Assembly: GCA_029339195.1 (NCBI GenBank)
Contig: JAPTJF010000553.1
Coordinates: 1-37,582 of the forward strand
DNA from: Micractinium sp. NFX-FRZ
Lineage: Eukaryota > Chlorophyta > Trebouxiophyceae > Chlorellales > Chlorellaceae
Direction: 5' to 3'
DNA: 37,582 nucleotides
The position numbers and the translations under genes are program-made. The first letter of the stretch is position 1, and every line of letters starts with the position of its first letter. Below are positions 1 through 9,389 of the stretch, one piece after another. Under the pieces are notes generated by a model that made no database searches, was not told the DNA's origin, and saw nothing but the letters and a program-made list of their open reading frames with translations.

Positions 1-446
1 GTGCAAGTGGGGTTCTCGCACGCACGTGCAAGTTGATTTGGCTGCAGTTGACTTGCACGGCCGTGCAAGTGGGATGCTTGCACGCAAGTGCAAGTTGATT
101 TGGCTGGAGCTGATTTGCACGGGCGTGCAAGTGGGGTACTTGCACGCATGTGCAAGTTGATTTGGCAGGATGGAACTTGCACGGGCGTGCAAGTGGGATG
201 CTTGCACGCATGGGCGAGTTGCTTTGGCAGGATAGGACTTGCACGGGCGTGCACGTGGGATGCTTGCATGCATGTACAAGTTGATTTGTTGGAGCTAACT
301 TGCACGGGCGTGCAAGGGGGGTACTCGCACGCACGTGCAAGTTGATTTGGCAGGATGGGACTTGCACGGGCGTGCAAGTGGGATGCTTGCACGCATGGGC
401 GAGTTGCTTTGGCAGTATGGGACTTTCACGGGCGTGCAAGTGGGAT
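1..446. repeat. 61-bp minisatellite with palindromic core
   Basis: About seven head-to-tail copies of a roughly 61-bp unit, running off the left edge of the window. Units begin near 51, 112, 173, 236, 297, 358 and 419. Each carries a core of the form TTGCACGGGCGTGCAA followed by a second TTGCACGCA-like segment and an AGTTGATTTGGCAGGATGG-like tail. The copy at 51-70 is a perfect 20-bp inverted repeat (ACTTGCACGG followed by CCGTGCAAGT). Units resemble the unit three places away more than their neighbours, for example the two carrying GGGCGAGTTGCTTTGGCAG, which gives a higher-order period near 185 bp. Open frames through it are repeat by-products. Confidence 0.9.
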
Positions 447-665
447 GCATCCCCCCTTCTGCCTGCAACGCAACCAGCATGTCCCTTGCAAGCTGGCAGC
501 GACTGTGGGGCATGCAGCAGCGCTGGCGCCAGCCTGGCGGCCGCCCGCCGCGCCCATGTGCCCGTGACATGAGATGTGACATGAAATGCTCTCCACCCTT
601 TCCCGCTGCCTGCCTGCTTACAGCCTCCCCCCTTCTGCCTGCGACTCAACACTCAACCAGCATGC
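447..665. repeat. Isolated unit of the ~165-bp satellite
   Basis: This segment matches the tandem satellite at 7030-7835 in the same orientation. Shared landmarks in order are TGTCCCTTGCAAGCTGGCAG, CGACTGTGGGGCATGCAGCA, the GCTGGCGCCAGCCTGGCGGC block, GTGACATGAGATGTGACATG, TTTCCCGCTGCCTGCC and GCTTACAGCCTCC. It abuts the minisatellite directly. From 666 to 1069 I see no gene; that stretch is presumably the 5' flank of the downstream glycosyltransferase gene. Confidence 0.85.
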
Positions 666-1069
666 CCCCCAGCACATGCCTGGACGCACTGGCAGGCGGC
701 CGGGCTTGCAAGCTTGTGCAGCATTGCAAAAGCGAACTGAGCTACTCAGTGTATGTTGTGCGCAGACGGTGGCAACAGCACGCGCACCAGCCGCCTGTGC
801 GCATGCGCGTGGATGCAGCAGCGTTCCAGCCTTTTCAACAAAACTTTGAGCTCGAGGTTATGGCAGAGGGACTGGGAAAGTGGGAGGCCAGGGACATGGA
901 GGGCAGCCTGATCAGGCAGCACAACCGCCTGGCCACTGTGGGCAGGTTGTGACCGGTGGAATCTCAGTTCAACCCGCCGCTCCTAGATAACGCTGCGCTG
1001 AATACACAATCCCCGGCCCCGCCCTGTCGCAATTGTCGCTTCGAAACCCCGCCCTCGAGTCCAGTCGCG

Positions 1070-4000
1070 ATGCTGCAGCTGTCCAGCGCAGCCCTGGACC
1101 TGCACGCAGGCCTGCTGGCCTTCTCCTCGCTCACCCTGCTAGTATGCAGCCTCTATGGCGGCATCATCTCCCCGCTGCTGCGCCTCTGCTTCCCTCGAAT
1201 GCGTGGAGGGTTCTCCTTCCACTCGCGCCCCCTCACGGGGTCACTCTGCGCCCTCCTGGCAGCGGTGCTCCTCGGCCTGCCGCTGGGGCTGTGGCTGGGC
1301 CTGTGGAGGGCAGAGCGCGGCTTCTGGGCCACCCTGTGGTTCATGTGGGAGTACTGAAGGCACATCGACATCCTTTTCGACGTTCAAGAGTACATGTTTT
1401 GGTGAGGGGAAGCGGGTGGGGCTGCCACCGGAGCGCGGTCTGCGCGCAAGCGCCTCGTGGGATGCCCACAGGGAGGGGAGGGGGCACACAAGACCACTCT
1501 GCCCCTGCCCCTGAAACCTATGTGTGCGCATTTCTGGGGCGTCGGGGCAAGGGAGATGCGGATGATGTTGCCTCAGGGCACGAAGCCGCCAGGCGCCTGC
1601 TGCTGCAGCCGCCACTAGCGCGCAGCCCACAGCCCCTCACCCCCGGCGCTGCGCGGTACCCACCCAGCCCAACCCAGCCCACACCTCTGCCCCTCTCCGC
1701 CCTCCTCCTTCCCCACCACCTCAAAACACCTGCAGGATATTTTACCCGTTGAGCTCACCATCCTGGCGCTGCTCAAGGTGGTCCGACCCAACCAGGTGTG
1801 TGAAGCTGGGCGGGCACCCGCCGACGTGGGCGAGAGGCACTGACATGCCAGGGCGGCACGGGACGGTGTGACACCAGCGGCAGGGGTCTCCATCTGGGAG
1901 ATGGCGCTCACGCTTGCATGCCTGCCTCACGTGTGATCATGTTTCATCCCGCCGCTCTGTCCAGCACGCTACCTAACCCCACGCTCCCATCCTTTCTCGC
2001 TCGCCTACCCAACCTACCCATCCTTGCCCCCTGCATGCTTGCGCCTGCCCGTCTCTTCACCCAAACCCTCGCCCGTGTTCGCCTCGCTTGCACCCCTTCA
2101 AACCCTCCCTCAGATCCACGTCGGCGGTCCCCCACCGCTTCACCCCTCTTTCATCGCGTCTACCAACCGTGCACCACCTGGTAATCTGTGCTGCCCCCCC
2201 TGCAGATCTTCATCTCAGACAACGGCTCCTCCGCCGAGGAGCAGGCCGCCACCGATGCGCTGTGCGCCCAGCTGAGCCAGGAGTGGTGCCTGGCGCGCGG
2301 CCTGCCAGACGACGCGCAGACAATCCAGGTGGGCAGGTGGCTCGCTGTGGCAGGGGCTGGAGGTGCGGGCGCCGTGTGCGCGTGTGAGTCGAAGGCAGCG
2401 GCGCTGCCCTGCCGGGGGAGCAGCAGTGCGTGGTGGGCAGGCTCCCGTGGACAAAGGGGATGCTTCAACCATGCCGTACGACGATCAGGGAGTGTGTGCC
2501 GTTTGGAACTGTGCCGTGGCAGCCGTTGCTGTGCTCATTCCATGCCCCATCCTTGCACCTGACCACCCTCCCTGTGCAGATGTCTCACATCCCCTACCCA
2601 AGCAAAACTCTGGCGCAATACACGGTGAGTGTGGCGCGTCGAAGCCCTCCGGTCGACCCCATCCCGCTGCATGTCGCACGCCCCTCACGACTGCCTTTGC
2701 AGCGCCCCGCATGCAAGCCGCCAGCCACTGGCTGGCAGCCGGGCAGCCGTTGCCGCAGTAGCAGTCGCCACGCCACCCTCTCACCAGCACCAGCGCGTGC
2801 CTGCCCACCTCCCCTCCCGCAGGTCACTTTCTGGCTCTCCCAGATGCGCCTGGCGGTGCGTTGTGAGGGCATACCTACTACGTAGGGAGGAGAAGGGCAG
2901 TTGGCACCATGCTCCCCCTGCAGAAACCCTGCCTGCGACGCAGCATTGTGGGAGGGAGTGCACCGCTGTGGCCGCGGCAACTGGCACACGGCGCAGCCGG
3001 CAGCAGTGCCGCGTGTGGGCATCACTGTTGGGTGGTCTGCCCGGTCTGCCCATCCGCAGGGCACATCCAAGGTGGACTTTGTGACTATCCTGGACGAGGA
3101 TTCAATCCTGGTGGACAGCTGGTGAGGAAATGTTGTGTGCTGCTGATGTGCTTTTTGCTTACGTTCTAAGTGCTGTCTTCCTTCCTGAGGGCAGCACATG
3201 CATCTCACATGCTGTGTCACTAGCTAGAAAGGCAGCGCTCCGGGGCAGGGGAGTGCCGTGCGCAGAGGGCAGTGCTGCACAGGGCTGGGGAGGGCCATGT
3301 GCAAAGGACAGTGCTGCGCCTGCCCCCCTGCTAGCGCTCCTCCCATGTTTCGATCTGTCGTGCCACCTGCCTGACCTGCTGTGCCTCCTCCTCTCCCTGC
3401 CACCCCCCTCCCCTGCTGCCTGCTCTGCAGGCCCGCTGAGCAGGTGGAGGCGCAGTTCGACCAAGACCCAGGTGTCGCCTGCGTGGGGTGAGGAGGGGGC
3501 GGGGACCGGGCTTCTGGTGATGCGCCAGCCAAGGGAGAGCCGTGGGCGGTGCAAGGGCGACGCAGCGGGCAGGCGCGGAGCGGGCCGCTGCAGGTGCTCG
3601 GCTGGCTTGCTCCGCCTCACAACCCTAGCTGCGCGCCCTCCCCCGCTGACCAGCTAGGTCGTGCTTTCCTGCCCCTCCACCTGCCCCGCAGGTACCCCCT
3701 GACTGCCTCCAACAAGAACGAGTCGCTGGTGGCAGCCATGCAAGACATTGAGTACCAGCAGGTGGGGGTGTGGGGGTACTGCCACGGTGCTGCTGCGGTG
3801 TGGGGGTACTGCCACGGTACTGCCGCGGTTATGCTCACTGCTGCACTGCACTGTGACCAACCAGACATGTGATTGCCAGCAGGTGAAGGGGGTGGGGGTG
3901 GGGGTGGGGGCAACTGCCGCGGGCTGCTTTGCTGCGACAGGTGATGGTGCAGTGCCACTCCTGATCCCCTGTGCTGGAACTACAGCCAATGAGGGACCAG

Positions 4001-6664
4001 TGAAGTTTTGTTGTGGTTGATTTTGCCCATCAATGAATGAAGGACCGCAGCAGCCCCCAGTGCCCTGTTCCTCCCTCCGCAGGGCAACGGGGTGCGCTGC
4101 TTCCGTGGGCGCATGGCCACCCATGGTGTGCCTGCTCCTCTCCCCTCACGCTGTCAGTCACAGACACGCCTCCTCACCCTCTTCTGTTACCCTGCAGGGC
4201 AACGTGATGCGCTACTTCTTTGAGCGCATGGGCACCCAGCACTTTGTGTCGGGGGCGCTGTCCACCTGGCGGGTGCCCGTGCTGGAGAGAGTGCTGGAGC
4301 GCCACTGCACAGCGTTCAACGGTGGGTGCCGTGCTGTGCTGTGCTGGGCTCGGCTGGACAGGCACTGCGCTTTGTTGTTCAATGGGCTGGGGTGGGATGG
4401 GCTGCCTGATCGAAGCAGGTGCCAGCTGCTTGTGACGCTGTCGCACTCGGCAGGCATCTTAAAGCCCTCAGTGACCGCTGTGCCTGCCTACCCTACCCTT
4501 CTCCCGCTCTGGTCCCACAGGTGATGACGTGGAGATGGGGATCATCGTCAACCGCCTGAGCGAGCGCAAGGTGGGAAGGGCTGCATGACGGATGGTGTCA
4601 TGCAGGGTGTGGCAGCGCTGGGCTAGGCTGTGCACTGGAGCAGCCGAGGCAGGCACGAGCAGCCGAGGCAGGCAAGGGACCAACAAGACACTGTCCATGC
4701 CTGCCAGCAAAGCCGGGCATCTACATATGCTTCAACTTCCGCCGCTGCAGGGCGGCAAGCTGGGGTCCCGCCACTCTCAGCGCATGGGCTTTATGCTCAA
4801 CTGCCTGGCGCCCACCATCACCCCCTCCTGCTTCATTCACTGGTGCGGGGCGGGAGCGCAGTGGGGGCACGGCTGGGGCCCTGCTCTGAACGTGCACACA
4901 TACGCGGGGCCACCAGCATCACCCCTGAACAGTGACCAAGCTTGGATGCCCTCTTGGCCAGCAGCTGTGCTGGCGGCTTTTCACCGCGGGCTGCTGATGG
5001 CGCTGCCGCACAGGCCCACTGCAGAAAGTCTAAAGTTTCTCTGCACTGCCCCCCGCCCCACCCGCCCCCCCCTGCCCGCAGGTACGACTGGCTGCCCAAC
5101 CCGCTGCGCAAGCGGTGGGCCATCAAGCCCTGCAGCTGCGGCGACAAGTCCTCGCGACAAGTCGCCGCGTGCGCAGCTGGGTGCGTGAAGGGAGGGTTTT
5201 GGTTGCTGCCTTAAAGCCGGCTGCCAGCCAAGGAGGGACATTGTTGGCTCACATTCCACCGATCCATCCGCTCACACCCTTCTCGCATCTGCCCGCGACC
5301 TGCCCTGCTAAACCCCCGCCTCTCCAACTCTTGACCCCACCCTACCCTACCGATGTGCAGGACATTGTTGGACACCAGTACCTCTTCAAGGTGCGGAGGC
5401 CTCACCTGCGCTTGCTCTGCACTGCGACTTACCGAGCAGCTGCTGGCAACGGCTGGCAGCTGCAAGCCGCTGTAATGGCGGCTGGGCAGTCGCAGGCTGC
5501 CTGCAGGGCTCGCCTCATGCAGGAAGTCCTCCCTTGTGGGAGACTCCCATGACGTCAGGAACAGCGTACCTCGGTCATAAGCTTGATTAGCTTGAGCCCC
5601 CTGCTGCCTCTCCATCTCCCTGGTGCCTCTCCATCTCCCGACCTCCCTCCCCCGTCACCTCCCCGCCCCTGCAGATCCTCAAGGTGCTCTTCTCCCGGGG
5701 CGGTGCGGGCTACCGCCCCAAGATCTGGGCCCGCGTGCTGGCCCTGCTGTGGGTGTTCAGCCTGGTGCGCGAGTACGCCATGGTGAGCTGGCACGCTGAG
5801 CTGGCATGCTGAGCTGGCACTCTGAGCTGGCGTGCTGCATGCGACGTATGAGGCGGGGGGGCTGGGCGGGCTTCGGATGCGCACCTGGGGGGTCGAACAC
5901 AGCGGGTGGGCTGGGCTGGGCTGGCACGCTGAGCTGGAGTGGTGACGGCGCTAGGAAAGGGAACATTGATGAACACATGCCAGTCGGGCGCCGCCGGACT
6001 GCTTGGCAGTCGACCCCTGCCCCTCCCCCGCCCTCTCCCTCCACTGCTCCCCGCCTTGACTGCCGGAATATGGCCCGCGCTCACCATGCATCCCTACCCA
6101 CGTGTGTCCCCCCCGCCCCACCCCACCCCACCCCACCCCCTGCGCAGTTCTTCTCCATCGCCGCCTCCCTCATCCGCATCCGCACCGGGTCCATGGCCAC
6201 CGCCCTGGCCATCTTCTACGCCGACTCCATCCTCACCAACTGGGGCATCTCCATCTTCTCCTGCGCCCTGCTCTCGGGCCTGGGCCTGCGTCAGACGGGG
6301 CAGGAGGTGCCCAAGGATGTGATGGCCTGGTACCCAATATTCTATGAGATTGCGTGTTAAGCACATGGAGGCATGGGGGGTGGGCAGCTCAAGGCTTGCT
6401 TCCCTTCACATGTGGCAGCCAGACTCTGCGCACCGTGCTGCCTGCCCTCCCTCCTCCCCTCCCTCCCTCACGCCCTCCCCACCCCGCCGCCCCCCGCCCG
6501 CCCCCGCAGTCCCATACTTCCTCTGCGTGCGCCTGGTCTCCTTCTGCTACACCATCTTCTACTACATCTTCTTCAACTGCTTCCCAGCGGCCATCCGGGA
6601 CGAGCTGGCGCACGACGCCAACAAGGCGGCCTGGTGGGTGACGTGGCAGCCTCCCCTGGGGTGA
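1070..6664 (+). CDS. Membrane-bound GT2-type glycosyltransferase, many exons, damaged first exon
   Basis: Sixteen exons can be assigned: 1070-about 1413, 1736-1795, 2206-2328, 2580-2624, 2823-2855, 3060-3121, 3431-3487, 3692-3761, 4198-4321, 4521-4570, 4751-4842, 5082-5160, 5361-5390, 5675-5782, 6148-6355 and 6510-6664. All junctions after exon 2 agree in phase. The order fits a membrane-embedded family 2 glycosyltransferase: two N-terminal membrane segments, a nucleotide-sugar start (IFISDNGSSAEE), a DxD-like TILDEDS, FVSGALSTWR, then GDDVEMG at the general-base position, and at least three C-terminal membrane segments (exons 14-16). HSQRMGF stands where QxxRW is usual. Such enzymes make or export polysaccharides; substrate unknown. 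Exon 1 has an in-frame TGA at 1355-1357 and its donor does not match exon 2 in phase. The 3' end is also open: splicing at 6635 to an acceptor at 6887 would extend the protein into the satellite. Confidence 0.65.
3864..3886 (+). repeat. Echo of the exon 8 donor edge inside GT2 intron 8
   Basis: AGACATGTGATTGCCAGCAG followed by GTGAAG closely matches the end of exon 8 about 120 bp upstream (AGACATTGAGTACCAGCAG followed by GTGGGG), including the splice donor. It lies in the intron and is not needed for the reading frame. A local tandem duplication of the exon edge is the simplest explanation. Confidence 0.6.
4083..4133 (+). repeat. Degenerate copy of exon 9 start inside GT2 intron 8
   Basis: Following its own CAG acceptor, GGCAACGGGGTGCGCTGCTT and the next 30 bases parallel the start of true exon 9 at 4198 (GGCAACGTGATGCGCTACTT), 115 bp downstream. 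It would encode GNGVRCFRGRMATHG against the true GNVMRYFFERMGTQH. The offset is not a multiple of three, so it cannot simply be read through into exon 9. It appears to be a decayed partial exon duplication. Confidence 0.7.
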
Positions 6665-7029
6665 CGTGGCAGACTTTGGGGCACTTTGCTTGCTGCCGGG
6701 GCGTACCAGGGGTGGAGGGCGTGCCAGGAGGGGACCCCCTGTCGGGCAGGCTTTGGCGCTTGTGTCAACGTGTGCATCTGTTGGCTCTGGCTCTGCATTG
6801 GCGCCTTACAGAACCAGGGAAGCCCCGCCTCACCACCCTGCCAGTCACACCCCGCTGTCGCCCCGCCCCCACCCCTTCATGTGCTGCAGCATCCGCGGCC
6901 GTTGGGAGCTCCCCGATATGGCCACAACCGTCTCATCCGGGCTGGACAGCACGGAATGGGGCGTGCCAGCTCAGCGCACGCGGAGTGTGACGCTATGCGG
7001 GAGTGCTCCTCGTCGGCAATGGCCGCGCC

Positions 7030-7835
7030 CATGCGCCCGTGACATGAGATGTGACATGAGATGCTTTCCACTTATGCCCGCTGCCTGCCGGCTTACAGCC
7101 TCCCCCCTCCTGCCTGCAACTCACCCCGCATGTCCCTTGCAGGCCGGCAGCGACTGTGGGGCATGCAGCACCGCTGGCGCCAGCCTGGCGGCCGCGCCCA
7201 TGCGCCCGTGACATGAGATCTGACATGAGATGCTTTCCACTTACGCCCGCTGCCTGCCGGCTTACAGCCTCCCCCCTCCTGCCTGCAACTCACCCCGCAT
7301 GCCCCCTGCAGGCCGGCAGCGACTGTGGGGCATGCAGCACCGCTGGCGCCAGCCTGGCGGCCGCCCGCCGCGCGCGTGACATGAGATGCCACCCTTTCCC
7401 GCTGCCTGCCGGCTTACAGCCTCCCCCCTCCTGCCTGCAACTCGCCCCGCATGCCCCCTGCAAGCGGGCAGCGACTGTGGGGAATGCAGCACCGCTGGGC
7501 GCCAGCCTGGCGGCCACGCCCATGCGCGTGTGACATGAGATGTGACATGAGATGCTCTCCACCCTTTCCCGCTGCCTGCCGGCTTACAGCCTCCCCCCTC
7601 CTGCCTGCAACTCACCCCGCATGCCCCCTGCAGGCTGGCAGCGACTGTGGGCCATGCAGCACCGCTGGCGCCAGCCTGGCGGCCGCCCTCCGCGCGCCCG
7701 TGACATGAGATGTGCAATGAGATGCTCACCACCCTTTCCCGCTGCCTGCCCGCTTCCTGCCTTCCCCAGCCTGCCTGCAACTCACCCCGCATGTCCCTTG
7801 CAAGCTGGCAGCGACTGTGGGGGCATGCATAGGCG
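7030..7835. repeat. Tandem satellite, about five units of ~154-170 bp
   Basis: The marker GACATGAGAT recurs at about 7041, 7210, 7378, 7532 and 7702, giving periods of about 169, 168, 154 and 170 bp. Each unit contains the TTTCCCGCTGCCTGCC-like segment, GCTTACAGCCTCC, CCTGCAACTCACCCCGCATG, GCAGCGACTGTGGGGCATGC and the GCTGGCGCCAGCCTGGCGGC block. Unit lengths are not multiples of three and frames stay open on both strands in several phases, so I do not treat it as coding. It may overlap the last exon of the GT2 gene if that gene uses the acceptor at 6887. Confidence 0.9.
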
Positions 7836-7840
7836 ACGCA

Positions 7841-8363
7841 GCTCAGAGCGGGGGAGCTTAGCGGACACATCAGTGGCACTGGTAACAGAACTGCTTGCTG
7901 GTGTTCAGAAGGCTTGCTGTTGTTCAGTGCATGCGACTGTTGCTCTCGTGGCTCGCTGCCTGCTGGCTAGGATGGGCTGATGCTTGCAGCCAGGTTTGCC
8001 TGTCGGGGGGCTGGCATGTTGGGTTGCAGAAGGCGGGATAACATCCGACGGCATGGCATGGTAGGGGTAATCAGTGGAGCAGGGCTGCTGTGCAAAGAAT
8101 AGGCAACGAGATTGCGGGCGAGTGCATGCAGCAGGGTGGACCGAATACGCCAAGGCGGGAAAGATGAGCCAGGCCGGGCAGCGAAGCCGCAGCCAGCAAA
8201 AGGGCTACAAACGGCAGCGCACGGGGAGGAGCAGTGGCGGTGCGTCATAGTTGGCGAGCGGGTGTGGGTCCCGTGGGGGCGGGCAGGGAGGCGGGGCGCG
8301 CCGTCCGGTCAACAGCAGGGCGCCCGCTGTCTGCCGCGGCCCTCGCTTCAGACGAAAGTGAGG
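7841..8363. other. Intergenic stretch, nothing recognised
   Basis: About 520 bp between the satellite and the stop codon of the orphan minus-strand exons. I see no splice-supported exon, RNA gene or repeat. Part of it is probably the 3' untranslated region of the minus-strand gene that ends at 8364. Confidence 0.4.
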
Positions 8364-8878
8364 TCAGATGGAGTTGGGCACTCCGTTCTGGCACACCCAG
8401 GCCTCAAACGTGGCGTTGGTACTGCTGGCGGCATCGGCAGCTGCAGGGGAGCTGCTCTGGGTCATGTAGGTGGCCTGGGTCTTCTCTGCAGGGGCATTGC
8501 ATGCGAGCGGGAGGGGGGGCAGGGCAACACACCACTGGGCGGGGGACGGCAGGGCAGCAACAGAGCGCACCACCACAGGGCGGACGCACCAGAGTCTGCA
8601 TTGTGCACGCGCCACGTGCGCGGCAGCCACACCAGCGGCAGCAGCAGCAGCAGCAGCGCTAGCGGTAGGGCGAGTCACGACAGGCAACGGCGGAAGCGCT
8701 CGCCGGCAGAGGGTGGCAATACACAGCTGTCGCCGGCAGCGGGCGGCACAACACAACTGTCATCAACAGAGGGCGGCAAGAGGAAGCCAGGCGGCACGCA
8801 CGTGTGCCCTCGGCGTTGCTGCAGCCTTGGTAGGCGCCCAGGCCGTTGGTCTCAGACACCCAAGGGTAGACAGTCCAG
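8364..8878 (-). CDS. 3' exons of an unidentified gene (5' end not found)
   Basis: Two minus-strand exons fit together: 8878-8802 and 8485-8364. The upstream acceptor is ATCCTGCAG, the donor is C|GTGCGT and the final acceptor is CCCCTGCAG; the shared codon at the junction gives Gln. The encoded tail is about 64 residues: WTVYPWVSETNGLGAYQGC, then SNAEGTQKTQATYMTQSSS, an Ala/Ser stretch, and FEAWVCQNGVPNSI before TGA. Good splice sites and a non-repetitive, aromatic- and Cys-containing sequence make it look coding. The exon needs a two-base phase from upstream, and I could not find a convincing first exon between 8879 and the next gene. I do not recognise the family. The 3' end of the neighbouring gene lies 511 bp upstream on the same strand. 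Confidence 0.45.
8701..8790. repeat. Three 30-bp tandem units within an intron
   Basis: Units at 8701-8730 and 8731-8760 match at most positions (CGCCGGCAGAGGGTGGCAAT against CGCCGGCAGCGGGCGGCACA), and a third diverged unit starts at 8761. They lie in the intron of the orphan minus-strand gene. Confidence 0.8.
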
Positions 8879-9369
8879 CTGCAGGATGTTAGCAGGAGGG
8901 ATGAGGGAAGGCGGGAACTGAATGAGTGGGCTGGGTAGGGCGGGTGGACTCCTTGGGTGGATGGGTAGGGCGGGGAGGGCCGGCACCAGTGGGACTGTCC
9001 AGCTGCAGGATGAGGGAAGGGGGGCCTTCAATAAACGAGTGGCTGGGTGGGGCGAGGACGTGCAGAGCAGGTGGCGGGGGAGGCAACAGTGGGACAACAC
9101 ATGGGGGCTGGCCTGGAGACGGCGAGGCAGGACCACACGGGTGGCGGGGCGGGGGAGTGAGATGTGTGTCTGGGGCTGTGGGCAAGGAAGCAAGACACAC
9201 AGCGACGGCGAGCTGGAGAAGCGAGTTCAGTGGCGGGTGGGTGGGGCTGGCACCCCTGCAGTGCGCCCCGGGGTGGCACAAGCACGGCCAAGCGTGCAGG
9301 AATTAGAGCCGAGCGGAACAGAACCACAGGAGCACAAGAGCCCAAAGCCTTAAGCCCTTGTATTCATTG

Positions 9370-9375
9370 TTTATT
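9370..9375 (-). promoter_or_regulatory. AATAAA-like poly(A) hexamer
   Basis: TTTATT on the plus strand reads AATAAA on the minus strand, 15 bp beyond the stop codon of the 131-residue protein gene. Green algae more often use TGTAA, so this is a weak call resting on position only. Confidence 0.3.
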
Positions 9376-9389
9376 CAGAGCCGGCCTGC

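Noticed and set aside
88..952. Long open frames through the left-edge minisatellite and satellite
   Set aside because: They follow the repeat period in several frames, have no splice structure and no non-repetitive sequence character.
1355..1357. Selenocysteine reading of the TGA in GT2 exon 1
   Set aside because: The position is next to a membrane segment, no redox context is visible and no SECIS element can be recognised; other explanations are simpler.
7030..7835. CRISPR-like array
   Set aside because: Units are about 154-170 bp and similar over their whole length, with no short repeat and unique spacers; the context is eukaryotic.
7156..7980. Open frames of up to 205 codons on both strands of the tandem satellite
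   Set aside because: Unit length is not a multiple of three, and the openness comes from GC richness and lack of TA-rich codons.
8112..8921. 269-codon plus-strand frame
   Set aside because: It crosses the minus-strand exons and the 30-bp repeats and has no domain character. The minus-strand reading has good splice sites.
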